From CALVNN01 sp964393975 (GTDB lineage Bacteria; Bacillota; Clostridia; Christensenellales; UBA1242): a stretch of 53,542 nucleotides of DNA. The DNA is taken from NCBI GenBank assembly GCA_964393975.1, contig CAYMVO010000008.1:1-53542 (forward strand), given 5' to 3'. Positions 22,485 through 30,819 of this stretch are shown here, in pieces. The notes below the pieces were generated by a model. The model was not told the origin of the DNA. It saw nothing but the letters and a program-made list of their open reading frames with translations, and did not search any database. Made by a program: the position numbers and the translations under genes. Every line of letters starts with the position of its first letter. The stretch's first letter is position 1.

Positions 22485-23078
22485 ATGTTGTTGATTATTA
22501 GTGGAAGTAGTGGCGTAGGTAAAAATACTATTATTGAGGAATTGAAAAGAAGATACCCAGAATTTAAACATTTTGCTAGTTATACCACACGTGGAATGCG
22601 TGACGGCGAGGTGGAAGGTGTCAATTATTATTATGTAGACCGTGATGAGTTTATGGATAGGGTAGAGCGTGGTGATATTTGTGAGTATGAGCAAGCGCAT
22701 GGGAATTTTTATGGTTGTTCGCTAGACGCTATTAGACGCAACCATAGAGATGATGCAGTGCTGATTAAAGACCTTGGTGTTGAAGGTGCTGTGAATGTAA
22801 AGAAATTATTAAAAGATGAGATGCCTGTATTTACGATATTTTTGACCGTTGACAAAGAGGAATTAAGGCGTAGGCTTGAGGGACGAGGCGAAAAACAGAT
22901 TGATTTGAGACTCTCTCGCTATGATTACGAACAAAAATTTACTCCTTTTTATGATATGGTAATCAATAATGACGATATGGAAAAGACTATCTCAACAATA
23001 GTTGAAGCGATTGGTAAGAATAAGGAGAAAATAAATGAAAGAAAAGATATTGATAACTTCGGCCCTACCTTATATTAA
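22485..23078 (+). CDS. gmk: guanylate kinase (divergent)
   Basis: This 197-residue protein of the guanylate kinase family makes GDP from GMP and ATP. The P-loop SGSSGVGKNT is at 6-15. The GMP-binding segment is SYTTRGMRDGEVEGVNYYYV with EYEQAHGNFYG, and the lid segment is RLEGRGEKQIDLRLSRY. In the usual (D/E)-I-D-x-Q-G-A motif, the second acid is replaced: KDLGVEGA, with Gly at residue 98. A second gmk elsewhere cannot be excluded. It lies 12 bp after glyS and overlaps metG by 44 bp, so the last 14 residues are read over the metG start. The ribosome binding site is AAGGAG. Confidence 0.88.
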   Translation: MLLIISGSSGVGKNTIIEELKRRYPEFKHFASYTTRGMRDGEVEGVNYYYVDRDEFMDRVERGDICEYEQAHGNFYGCSLDAIRRNHRDDAVLIKDLGVEGAVNVKKLLKDEMPVFTIFLTVDKEELRRRLEGRGEKQIDLRLSRYDYEQKFTPFYDMVINNDDMEKTISTIVEAIGKNKEKINERKDIDNFGPTLY

Positions 23079-24747
23079 TAATGTTCCTCATATTGGGCAT
23101 ATAATAGGATCGCACCTTCCTGCAGATATTTTTGCTAGATTTAATAGGACATTTGGTAACGAAGTCGTTTTTGTGGGTGGTGCAGATGAGCATGGTACTC
23201 CTGCGGTCGTTCTTTCCAAGCAAACAGGTGTGCCGGTAAAGAAAATAGTTGACACTCTTAAGGAAGAGCACAAAAAAGTTTATAAAAAGCTAAATATTAG
23301 TTATGATAATTTTAGTGGGACTAGTATACCTCTTCATACTGAGATTACTCAAGATTTCTTTGATAAAATGAATAAAAATGGTTTTGTGCACACTGAGACT
23401 GTGGAGCAGTACTATTGTGAGCACTGTGAGATGTTTTTACCTGATAGGTTTTTGCGCGGGACTTGTCCAAAATGCGGGTTTGACGATTGCGATGCGGACC
23501 AGTGCGAGAAATGTTATTCGGTGATTAATGCGTACGAACTCGTTGAACCGCATTGTTATAATTGTGGCAACAAGCCTATTATAAAACAATCTACGCACCT
23601 TTTCTTTGATATGCCAAAGACCACAAAAGGCATTGATGAGTACTTGGAGTCTAAAAAAGATGTGTTCAAACCTTATGTGTCCAGTGAGGCAAAAAGGTGG
23701 ATTGCTGAGGGGCTAAAAAACCGTTGTATTACTCGTGATATGGAGTGGGGCGTCCCTGTGAATTACGAGGGGATGGATGATAAAGTTTTCTATGTTTGGT
23801 TTGAGGCGCTACTTGGATATGTGAGCTTTACAAAACAATATGATGAAAATTTTTATGAGGAAGTCTGGAAGAAAAAGAATGGTAAAATATATCATTTTAT
23901 GGGTAAAGACAATATTCCTTTTCACGCAGTGTTTTTTCCTTCAATGTTGGTCGCAAATGGCGAGCATAATTTTCCATATAATGTAGTGGGGTATAACTTT
24001 TTAAACTACGAGGGCAAAAAGTTTAGTAAGAGTAAGCGTATAGGTGTTTTTTGTACTCCGCTACTAACTTCTGATTTGGAGGTTGATGCGCTTCGAGGGT
24101 ACTTAGTAAATATTTTACCTGAGACTAAAGACAGCGATTGGAAGTGGGATGAGTTTAAAAACTTTGTAAATAGCGAACTCGTAGGCAAATTTGGTAATTT
24201 CTTTAATAGAACTATAAATCTATTAAATAAAAATTTTCCTATCTTAGATATTGATATTGATAGTATCAAGAGTGATATTGGTCTAGATGATATGGATAAA
24301 GATATTTTAAGTAAACTTGAAAGCGAATCAAAGAAAATTACCGGTTTGTATCAAGATTTGCGTTTGCGTGATGCGTTTAGGAGCGTGATGTTGTTTAGTA
24401 TAGATGCAAACACTTATTTAGAACATAAAGCCCCTTGGAAACTAGTTAAAGATGAAGCGACTATTGATGAGGCGAAAAAAGTTTTGTATATTTGTCTAAA
24501 TATTGCTAGGACACTTGCCATACTCGCTAGTCCTGTTATCCCTGAAAAGGCACAGGATATATGGGGACAACTAAATTTTAAAGGTAGAGTTGATGCGCCT
24601 AACAACTGGGATTTGGTAGGTAAAGTGGATGTGGAAATCAATCACAAAGTGAACGAACCTAAACCATTATTTAGAAGAATAGATGATGATTATTTGGAAG
24701 AATTAAAAGCGCATTTTTCCGAACCTTACGAATTAAAATTTGATTAA
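23035..24747 (+). CDS. metG: methionyl-tRNA synthetase
   Basis: This 570-residue class I MetRS charges tRNA-Met, including the initiator. HIGH is at residues 19-22 (NVPHIGH), and the KMSKS loop appears as KKFSKSKR. The connective peptide carries two zinc knuckles (CEHC, CPKCGFDDCDADQCEKC, HCYNCG). The extra C-terminal EMAP-type tRNA-binding domain of many Firmicute MetRS proteins is absent; the protein ends soon after the anticodon-binding bundle. The AAGGAG site lies inside gmk, and the 44-bp overlap suggests coupling. A strong terminator follows. Confidence 0.97.
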   Translation: MKEKILITSALPYINNVPHIGHIIGSHLPADIFARFNRTFGNEVVFVGGADEHGTPAVVLSKQTGVPVKKIVDTLKEEHKKVYKKLNISYDNFSGTSIPLHTEITQDFFDKMNKNGFVHTETVEQYYCEHCEMFLPDRFLRGTCPKCGFDDCDADQCEKCYSVINAYELVEPHCYNCGNKPIIKQSTHLFFDMPKTTKGIDEYLESKKDVFKPYVSSEAKRWIAEGLKNRCITRDMEWGVPVNYEGMDDKVFYVWFEALLGYVSFTKQYDENFYEEVWKKKNGKIYHFMGKDNIPFHAVFFPSMLVANGEHNFPYNVVGYNFLNYEGKKFSKSKRIGVFCTPLLTSDLEVDALRGYLVNILPETKDSDWKWDEFKNFVNSELVGKFGNFFNRTINLLNKNFPILDIDIDSIKSDIGLDDMDKDILSKLESESKKITGLYQDLRLRDAFRSVMLFSIDANTYLEHKAPWKLVKDEATIDEAKKVLYICLNIARTLAILASPVIPEKAQDIWGQLNFKGRVDAPNNWDLVGKVDVEINHKVNEPKPLFRRIDDDYLEELKAHFSEPYELKFD

Positions 24748-24750
24748 TGA

Positions 24751-24785
24751 AAAAAGATTGCAAATATAGCGAGCAATCTTTTTTT
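24751..24785. terminator. bidirectional terminator between metG and the OGG-type gene
   Basis: AAAAAGATTGC at 24751-24761 and GCAATCTTTTT at 24773-24783 form a perfect 11-bp stem. T-runs lie on both strands between the convergent genes. Confidence 0.9.
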
Positions 24786-24787
24786 GT

Positions 24788-25624
24788 TTAATGTAAAAAA
24801 CTCCTACGATAATAAAAGAGATATTGTTGGGCGTAACCGCTAAAATCGCCATATTTATTTACTAGATTTTGTGAGATTTGTTTGCGGTTTGTGAGTGGAG
24901 TGCTGGTAAAAGATTCATTATATATTTTATTTATCCAAGTATCCACTGGGAAAACGTCTAGTCTATGTATACCAAATAGCAGTATACAATCTGCTACTTT
25001 TTCACCGACACCCTTTAGGGATAGTAGATATTTTTTTGCGTTTTTTGTGTCTAACGACTCTAGTTTATTGAGGTCAAAGTCACCATTTTTTATTTTTGCT
25101 ATTGTGTCTACTAAATATTTCGCACGATACCCCGTCCCCGCTTTTTTAAAAAAATCTATATCCGCACTTGCGAGTCTATCAATAGTAGGGAAAGCGTAGT
25201 AGTCGTTTATTTTTTCACCCAAGCGACTAGTTATGTATTCAATAGATTTTTGTATACGAGGAATGTTGTTGTTTGCGGAGATTATAAATGAGATAATCGT
25301 TTCTAGTAAATCATTTTTTAATATGCGGATACCTTTGCCGTATTGTATTGCTTTTTGCAAGATTTCTTCTTTGCTAAGAGTGCTCTTTATGAGGGAATAG
25401 TCCGTGCTTAAATCAAAAAAATCTACAAAATATCTTGCATCATCGGAGATCACTTCATATCCTGCATTTATCTTTCTTATCACCGCTTTGTGATCTTTAC
25501 TAAAAACAATATATCCACTTCCGACTTTTTTGTATCTAAATATTTGCCCGCACTCAAGTATGTGCATAGGTATAAAATCATCTGCGTCATTTATAAAAAT
25601 TTTATCATCTTTTATTGTGTACAT
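24788..25624 (-). CDS. OGG1-type 8-oxoguanine DNA glycosylase (HhH-GPD)
   Basis: This 278-residue base-excision repair enzyme belongs to the OGG1/AlkA HhH-GPD superfamily. An N-terminal beta domain is followed by the helical domain with IISFIISANNNIPRI. The helix-hairpin-helix catalytic core is SLKGVGEKVADCILLFG, with the Schiff-base Lys in GEKVADC and the catalytic Asp in VFPVDTW. The overall order matches OGG1. It excises 8-oxoguanine paired with C and has AP-lyase activity. The gene has no Shine-Dalgarno sequence; its -10 box ends 6 nt before the ATG, so the mRNA should be leaderless. Confidence 0.88.
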   Translation of the reverse strand: MYTIKDDKIFINDADDFIPMHILECGQIFRYKKVGSGYIVFSKDHKAVIRKINAGYEVISDDARYFVDFFDLSTDYSLIKSTLSKEEILQKAIQYGKGIRILKNDLLETIISFIISANNNIPRIQKSIEYITSRLGEKINDYYAFPTIDRLASADIDFFKKAGTGYRAKYLVDTIAKIKNGDFDLNKLESLDTKNAKKYLLSLKGVGEKVADCILLFGIHRLDVFPVDTWINKIYNESFTSTPLTNRKQISQNLVNKYGDFSGYAQQYLFYYRRSFLH

Positions 25625-25630
25625 AAATTT

Positions 25631-25659
25631 ATTATAAATAACAAATGGTAAAAAGTCAA
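25631..25659 (-). promoter_or_regulatory. promoter of the OGG-type gene (leaderless)
   Basis: On the minus strand: TTGACT, a 17-bp spacer and TATAAT, then AAATTT and the ATG. The -35 abuts the murG stop codon. The predicted start coincides with the initiation codon. Confidence 0.75.
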
Positions 25660-26691
25660 TTATTTACAAAGTGAAAGTATGAGGTTTACTAATTCTTTTT
25701 TTGCGTTAGGTAGTTTTGATTTACTCATATTAAACCTCATCTTATCACCATTTTCTATGAGCGATAATATGTTTTTTAGTAAAATATCAGGCGTCATTTC
25801 TTCTTGCCTGAGTTCTAGCGCATAACCTTTGTGTACAAAATATTTGGAGTTTTGTTGTTGATCACCCCTCGAGCCAAACGTTAAAGGTATTAGTAGCATA
25901 GGAATGTTGAGAGACCTTAGTTCTGTGATGACATTCGCCCCCGCGCGACTAACTGCAAAATCTGTGCGTGTGTAAATCTCATTCATATTTTCGCAATACT
26001 CAAACACATTGTAGTTGGTCGGTAGTTTTATTTTAGGCGAGTTACCCTTGCCGACTATGTGAATAACATTGATTTTTTCGCATAATTTGTCCGCTATCTC
26101 AAAAGCAGTCTCATTAAGTACTTTTGCCCCTAGTGAACCACCTATTATGAGCAGTGTTTTTGGTTTTGGTAATCGTAGGTCATAAGTATTAGTGTGCTTT
26201 TTAAAATCTCTTAAAGGAGTCGATGTGTACCTACCTTTTTTGTATTTTACTGCAGTGTCTTCAAAATTTGTGCATAGACAAGTGCATTTTGGATAAATAA
26301 GTTTATTTGCGAGTCCCATGGTGAGATCGCTTTCGTGTAAAATGATAGGTACATTTTTACTCGCTAGGCATACTGGTACCGACACGTATCCGCCTTTACT
26401 AAATATTATGTCAGGGTTGAGATCTCGTAAGATTTTCCTTGTTTTTCTTATTGAGGAAAATAGCTTGAATGGTATCATAAGGTTGCGTGGCGTTAATGAC
26501 CGCACTAGTTTTACCGTTGGCACCGCTATATATTCTATTCCTAAATTTGATGTGAGATCTTGTTCCATTCCATTTTCGCTACCTATGTAAACGATTTTAT
26601 CAAAATGTTCCTTTAATAATGGTATAAGTGCAATGTTTGGAATTATATGACCAGCAGTGCCACCACCTGTCAATACTATAGTTTTACCCAT
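25660..26691 (-). CDS. murG: UDP-GlcNAc lipid I transferase MurG
   Basis: MurG has 343 residues. It transfers GlcNAc from UDP-GlcNAc to lipid I on the cytoplasmic membrane face, making lipid II. Motifs are GGGTAGHIIPNIAL at the N-terminus, FSKGGYVSVPVCLA, HESDLTMGLANK, the glycine loop GGSLGAKVLNE, and the donor-binding FAVSRAGANVITEL with LTFGSRGDQQQNS. It stands alone, outside the usual mra/dcw cluster. With uppP and divIC it is one of several envelope genes in the window. AAAGG lies 11 nt upstream of the ATG. I found no clear promoter for it. Confidence 0.96.
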   Translation of the reverse strand: MGKTIVLTGGGTAGHIIPNIALIPLLKEHFDKIVYIGSENGMEQDLTSNLGIEYIAVPTVKLVRSLTPRNLMIPFKLFSSIRKTRKILRDLNPDIIFSKGGYVSVPVCLASKNVPIILHESDLTMGLANKLIYPKCTCLCTNFEDTAVKYKKGRYTSTPLRDFKKHTNTYDLRLPKPKTLLIIGGSLGAKVLNETAFEIADKLCEKINVIHIVGKGNSPKIKLPTNYNVFEYCENMNEIYTRTDFAVSRAGANVITELRSLNIPMLLIPLTFGSRGDQQQNSKYFVHKGYALELRQEEMTPDILLKNILSLIENGDKMRFNMSKSKLPNAKKELVNLILSLCK

Positions 26692-26889
26692 TTTAAATAC
26701 CGCCTTTAATATGTTTTTAGTATTTTATGTAAAATTATAAAAAATTATTAGATAAATTATTAAATGATAGACGATAAAAAAAGTAACACTACCGTTTATA
26801 ATAGATTTTTTTAAAAAGACGTATTTTCTAAGCACGTATAATTTGCGTGTTATTTTAAGTGGGAAACGCTAAAAAGTAGGCGATTTAAG

Positions 26890-26918
26890 TTGACAATTTG
26901 ATATAGGTTTGTTATAAT
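26890..26918 (+). promoter_or_regulatory. consensus promoter of tig-clpP-clpX
   Basis: TTGACA at 26890-26895, a 17-bp spacer and TATAAT at 26913-26918. The rest of the 262-bp murG-tig gap is AT-rich and shows nothing else I can name. Confidence 0.85.
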
Positions 26919-26953
26919 ACACATATTATATTTTTAGGAGTTTACATAAAATT

Positions 26954-28264
26954 ATGGATTACAAGTTAAATAAAGAACAGTCTACAGTTAATATTACTGT
27001 TACCGCTACTAGTGAGGAGTGGGAAAAGCAATTAGAGAGTGCCTACGAGCGTACAAAAGGAAAGTATGAGGTACAAGGATTTAGAAAAGGTAAAGCACCT
27101 AGAAAGCAAATAGAGATGGCTTATGGTTCAAATGTTTTCTTTGAGGAGGCACTTGAGAATTTTTGTGCAGAGAGTTATTCTGAGATCTTGAGCAAGGAGA
27201 CAGACATCCAGCCGGTAGCTTATCCTAGAATGTCACTTCAAAAGCAAGACGCAGACGGGCTAGAGGTGTTATTTAGCGTGGATGTTATGCCTGAGGTGGA
27301 GCTCGGCGCTTACACTGGTAGAGAAGTTGAGAAAGTTGAGGTCGAATTGAGTGATGAGGAGATTGAGCACGAAGTTGAGCACGAGATAGAGCACCATAGA
27401 GAATATTCCGCTACGCAAGAAAATGTTACAGGTCGTGCGGTTGAAAACGGCGATATTGCAAACATTGATTTTGAAGGGTTTGTAGACGGTGAGGCTTTTG
27501 ATGGTGGCAAGGCTGAGGGTTATGATCTAGAGATCGGCTCAAAGACATTTATAGAGGGGTTTGAGGACCAAGTAATTGGTATGAATATTGGTGACAAGAG
27601 AGATATCAATGTTACCTTCCCTGAGGAGTACCATAGTGAAAAGTTAAATGGCAAGCCTGCAGTGTTTAAGGTAAAGCTCAACTCTATTGCCAAGAAAGTT
27701 TTACCAGAGTTGACTGATGAATGGGCTAGTGATGTTAGTGAGTTTGAGACTTTGGCGGAGTTTAAAGAGTCTTTGAGGGCAGAGATTATTGCTAGATTAG
27801 AGAAAGACGCAAGGATAAAAGAGGAAGAGGAGCTTGTCAAAGCAATCATAAAAGATTCCAAGATGGATATTCCTCATTCAATGATTGACAATGAAATAGA
27901 GTCTATGATACAAATGTACAATCAAAGACTTGCATATCAAGGTGCTACGCTAGAGCAATATTTAGAGTTTACCGGTAGCAATATGGATGCGTTTAGAGAG
28001 CAATGTCACGCGACCGCACACGCAAATGTTGAGGCTAGACTAGTCTTGCAGGCAATCATTGCAAAAGAAAATATCGACGCCACCGATGCTGATATTGATG
28101 CCAGACTAGCTGAGGTTAGCAAAGAGTATGGAAAGAGCGTAGACGAGCTAAAGAAAGATATGGACGCGCACGCTATGGAGCATATAAAAGGTGAAATCAT
28201 TTCCGACAAAGTATTCGCGTTTTTAAGAGAAAACAACAAATTTATTGATAAAAAATCAAAATAA
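26954..28264 (+). CDS. tig: trigger factor, ribosome-associated chaperone and prolyl isomerase
   Basis: Trigger factor has 436 residues and is full length. The ribosome-docking signature is present in the N-terminal domain (GFRKGKAPRK, near residue 43). An FKBP-type PPIase domain follows (GDIANIDFEGFVDGEAFDGG, then FIEGFEDQVIGM), then a long helical C-terminal domain. It binds ribosomal protein uL23 at the tunnel exit and shields nascent chains. The tig-clpP-clpX order is conserved in many bacteria. AGGAG is 13 nt from the ATG, longer than normal, but I see no better start. Confidence 0.96.
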   Translation: MDYKLNKEQSTVNITVTATSEEWEKQLESAYERTKGKYEVQGFRKGKAPRKQIEMAYGSNVFFEEALENFCAESYSEILSKETDIQPVAYPRMSLQKQDADGLEVLFSVDVMPEVELGAYTGREVEKVEVELSDEEIEHEVEHEIEHHREYSATQENVTGRAVENGDIANIDFEGFVDGEAFDGGKAEGYDLEIGSKTFIEGFEDQVIGMNIGDKRDINVTFPEEYHSEKLNGKPAVFKVKLNSIAKKVLPELTDEWASDVSEFETLAEFKESLRAEIIARLEKDARIKEEEELVKAIIKDSKMDIPHSMIDNEIESMIQMYNQRLAYQGATLEQYLEFTGSNMDAFREQCHATAHANVEARLVLQAIIAKENIDATDADIDARLAEVSKEYGKSVDELKKDMDAHAMEHIKGEIISDKVFAFLRENNKFIDKKSK

Positions 28265-28314
28265 TCAGATGTAATTAATATCTATAGGGATATATTAATT
28301 TGGGAGGTAAAAAT

Positions 28315-28929
28315 ATGTTGGTGCCTATGGTTGTAGATCAGACTAATACGGGAGAGAGGAGCTACGATATATATTCAAGACTTTTAGAGGATAGGATAGT
28401 GTTTTTAAATGGCGAGGTTACTACTGAGTCAGCAAACCTTGTGATAGCACAATTAATTTATTTAGAGGCGAAAAATCCAAACAAGGACATATCATTATAT
28501 ATAAATAGTCCGGGTGGTGAGATTGCTAGCGGGCTTGCTATTTATGATACTATTAGATATTTAAAGTGTGATGTTAGTACTATTTGTACGGGAATGGCGG
28601 CGAGTATGGGAGCGTTACTTCTTTGTGCCGGCACAAAGGGCAAAAGATACGCTTTGCCAAATTCGGAGATTATGATACACCAAGCTTTAGGTGGTGTATC
28701 TCATGCACAAAACACCGATTTTCAAATCTATGCAAAAAGGCTTGAAAGGGATAGAGTGAGGACAGCGAAAATAATTGCTGATTGTACAGGTAAAGATTAC
28801 GATAGAGTCTATAAGGATACGGATAGAGATTTTTGGCTCCTTGCTGAGGAAGCAAAAGAATATGGCTTGATAGATAAAGTCTTATATGAAAGAAATGAAA
28901 AGGACAATTTAAATGGCGAAAGGAAATAA
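28315..28929 (+). CDS. clpP: ATP-dependent Clp protease proteolytic subunit
   Basis: ClpP has 204 residues and forms the tetradecameric serine protease core. The catalytic triad is Ser97 (GMAASMGA), His122 (EIMIHQALGG) and the Asp of the DTDRDFW motif. The N-terminus LVPMVVDQTNTGERSYDIYSRLL is canonical. The frame opens upstream at a TTG (28300), but that codon lies in the ribosome binding site GGGAGGT, so I take the ATG at 28315. Between tig and clpP an imperfect inverted repeat (AATTAATATC / GATATATTAATT) has no T-run. ClpX follows with a 17-bp overlap. Confidence 0.97.
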   Translation: MLVPMVVDQTNTGERSYDIYSRLLEDRIVFLNGEVTTESANLVIAQLIYLEAKNPNKDISLYINSPGGEIASGLAIYDTIRYLKCDVSTICTGMAASMGALLLCAGTKGKRYALPNSEIMIHQALGGVSHAQNTDFQIYAKRLERDRVRTAKIIADCTGKDYDRVYKDTDRDFWLLAEEAKEYGLIDKVLYERNEKDNLNGERK

Positions 28930-30163
28930 TATGTTTTGCAGTTTTTGTGGAAGAAGTAAGAGTGAAGTAGACAAATTGATAGCTAGTCCTGATGGCGAGA
29001 GTTTTATTTGTGATGAATGTTTAGCTATTTGCACAGAGATGGTAAGAGAAGAGAAAAAGAAAGCAGCAGGTGCTAAGCAAATTGAGTTACCCGCACCTAG
29101 CGAGATAAAGAGAAAGTTAGATGAGTATATTGTCGGACAAGATGAAGCAAAAAAGGTCTTGTCGGTGGCAGTGTACAACCATTACAAGAGAATCAATTAC
29201 AATTTTAGTGCGCAAAAAGGTGATGAGATAGAGTTAGAAAAGAGTAATATTTTGATGATAGGACCTACTGGCTCAGGGAAAACTCTTCTCGCTAAGACTC
29301 TCGCAAAAATACTCGAGGTCCCTTTTGCGACCGCCGATGCTACCACTATTACTGAGGCGGGATATGTGGGTGATGATGTTGAGTCTATACTCACAAAGCT
29401 CATACAAAACGCTGATGGTGACATCAAAAAAGCCGAAAGAGGTATCATATATATAGATGAAATAGACAAGATTTGTAAAAAATCACAAAACACCTCTATC
29501 ACTCGTGACGTATCCGGTGAAGGTGTGCAACAAGCACTTTTAAAGATTTTAGAGGGTACTATTGCTAGCGTGCCAGCACAAGGTGGTAGAAAACATCCAC
29601 AAGCAGAATTACTACAAATAGACACTACAAACATTTTGTTTATTTGCGGTGGCGCGTTTGTAGGATTAGACAAAATCGTTGATAAAGACGCTAATATCAA
29701 TTATATAGGGTTTAATAGCGAGTTTAAGAGCGAAAAGGACGTCAGTGAATTTATAAAGAGATTAAAGCCTGACGACCTTATAAAGGCGGGACTTATCCCT
29801 GAGTTTGTCGGTAGACTACCTGTGATTGTTGGTTTACATTCGCTAGATAAAAAAGCACTAATCAATATCTTGACAAACCCTAAAAACGCACTTATAAAGC
29901 AGTATTGCAAGATGTTTGATTTAGATGGCGTGGAGCTAGAGTTTACGGATAAATCTATTGAGGCGGTCAGTGATAAGGCGTTGAGGTTAAATACAGGCGC
30001 TCGAGGTCTTAGGACCATATTAGAGGAGAGTATGCTTCCTATTATGTATGACACACCTAGCAACAAAGCGATAAAGAAGATTGTTATAACGGATGATGTT
30101 ATCAATAGTAATGCTTTACCTCAGATAGTACTAGAAAAAGATAATGTGCAAGCAGTCGCTTAA
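28913..30163 (+). CDS. clpX: Clp protease ATP-binding unfoldase ClpX
   Basis: ClpX has 416 residues. It is the AAA+ unfoldase that feeds substrates to ClpP. Visible are the N-terminal C4 zinc domain (CSFC and CDEC), Walker A GPTGSGKT, the pore loop GYVGD, Walker B IIYIDEIDK, the RKH loop (GRKHPQ) and the ClpP-docking IGF loop (YIGFNSE). The sensor region LNTGARGLRTILEE is near the end. All motifs are intact. Two starts are possible, 28913 (AAGGA, 7 nt) and 28931 (AAAGGA); the first overlaps clpP by 17 bp. A strong terminator follows. Confidence 0.97.
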   Translation: MAKGNNMFCSFCGRSKSEVDKLIASPDGESFICDECLAICTEMVREEKKKAAGAKQIELPAPSEIKRKLDEYIVGQDEAKKVLSVAVYNHYKRINYNFSAQKGDEIELEKSNILMIGPTGSGKTLLAKTLAKILEVPFATADATTITEAGYVGDDVESILTKLIQNADGDIKKAERGIIYIDEIDKICKKSQNTSITRDVSGEGVQQALLKILEGTIASVPAQGGRKHPQAELLQIDTTNILFICGGAFVGLDKIVDKDANINYIGFNSEFKSEKDVSEFIKRLKPDDLIKAGLIPEFVGRLPVIVGLHSLDKKALINILTNPKNALIKQYCKMFDLDGVELEFTDKSIEAVSDKALRLNTGARGLRTILEESMLPIMYDTPSNKAIKKIVITDDVINSNALPQIVLEKDNVQAVA

Positions 30164-30182
30164 AAGATAATATATACGATCG

Positions 30183-30228
30183 TACCGCATCTATGTCGCA
30201 TTTACAAACATGTATGCGGTATTTTTTT
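30183..30228 (+). terminator. terminator of the tig-clpP-clpX unit
   Basis: TACCGCAT at 30183-30190 and ATGCGGTA at 30214-30221 form a perfect 8-bp stem with a 23-nt loop, followed by seven T. Confidence 0.8.
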
Positions 30229-30420
30229 ATGTTGCCCTGAGGCACGACAAAGCATAGCGACTCGTGTAATGACACTAGTGCAGAGACCGCTAGCAAATGG
30301 TCGAGTGTGATAGCAGTGTCACGGTTGTGGTCGGTTGCGGTCGTACGGTTGTGACTCTTTGCTGTGGATATAGTGGAGTGTATGTCTATAAACCCTATGT
30401 ATATGTTTATTTGTGATGGC
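30229..30420. repeat. intergenic repeat region, subtype with GGTTGCGGNCGTACGG
   Basis: This stretch of noncoding, locally GC-richer sequence shares GGTTGCGGTCGTACGG with GGTTGCGGACGTACGG near 53310, and GTGCAGAG with the same region. It has no ribosome binding site and only spurious frames. I regard it as a second subtype of the intergenic repeat seen elsewhere. Confidence 0.4.
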
Positions 30421-30485
30421 ACAAGACGAGAGAACTGGTGATTTTTGGTGGATAAAAAATTTTTTGAAAAAATTATAAAAAACAT

Positions 30486-30514
30486 TTGCATATTTTGTAG
30501 CAATAAGGTATAAT
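30486..30514 (+). promoter_or_regulatory. promoter of the structured leader and SipW-type gene
   Basis: TTGCAT at 30486-30491, a 17-bp spacer and TATAAT at 30509-30514. The start is predicted near 30521, about 300 nt before the ATG at 30820. Confidence 0.7.
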
Positions 30515-30520
30515 CTAATT

Positions 30521-30819
30521 AAGATAATAAACAAAGGAATATGGTTAAGACCTTAGCAGAATGAGGAAAATCTACCACTAGACTAATGTTAGTCTTACAA
30601 AGGGCGAATACTTTACTCGTCGACGACGGTATCTAGTTGCACTCTAGATTGTATTTTAGCTAGTAAGGCACTAAGCAAACCTTTTAACGAATCCATTTGC
30701 TTTTTAAAAAAACATTATCTTGTGTAGTGTTCCTTATGAAAAAATCGGTTCTTGCCGTCGCTAGTGGCATGACCTTTGTGTGTTTGTCTATTATCTAATG
30801 TTATCACAAGGAGAAAATT
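30521..30819 (+). ncRNA. long structured 5' leader with internal terminator, class unknown
   Basis: The RNA from about 30521 can form several hairpins: AGACTAA/TTAGTCT, CGTC/GACG and ATCTAG/CTAGAT. A long-range helix can join 5' GGTT and CCTTAGC to 3' GCTAGTAAGG and AACC. A terminator-like hairpin follows: AAGCAAA 30673-30679 with TTTGCTT 30696-30702, then five T. Downstream, AACATTA 30711-30717 can pair TAATGTT 30796-30802, while CTTGTG 30719-30724 can pair CACAAG 30805-30810, which overlaps the AAGGAG site. Those two helices cross, forming a pseudoknot or alternative states. It may be an attenuator/riboswitch, or a separate small RNA ending at about 30705. It matches no class I know. Confidence 0.55.

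Noticed and set aside
30102..30503. 133-codon minus-strand frame overlapping the clpX end
   Set aside because: It runs through a terminator and repeat sequence and overlaps clpX antisense. No ribosome binding site and no recognisable domain.
30521..30705. 6S RNA or RNase P RNA
   Set aside because: The length suits 6S RNA, but the fold is several separate hairpins, not one long rod with a central bubble. A GAGGAAAATC segment recalls RNase P but the other conserved regions are missing.
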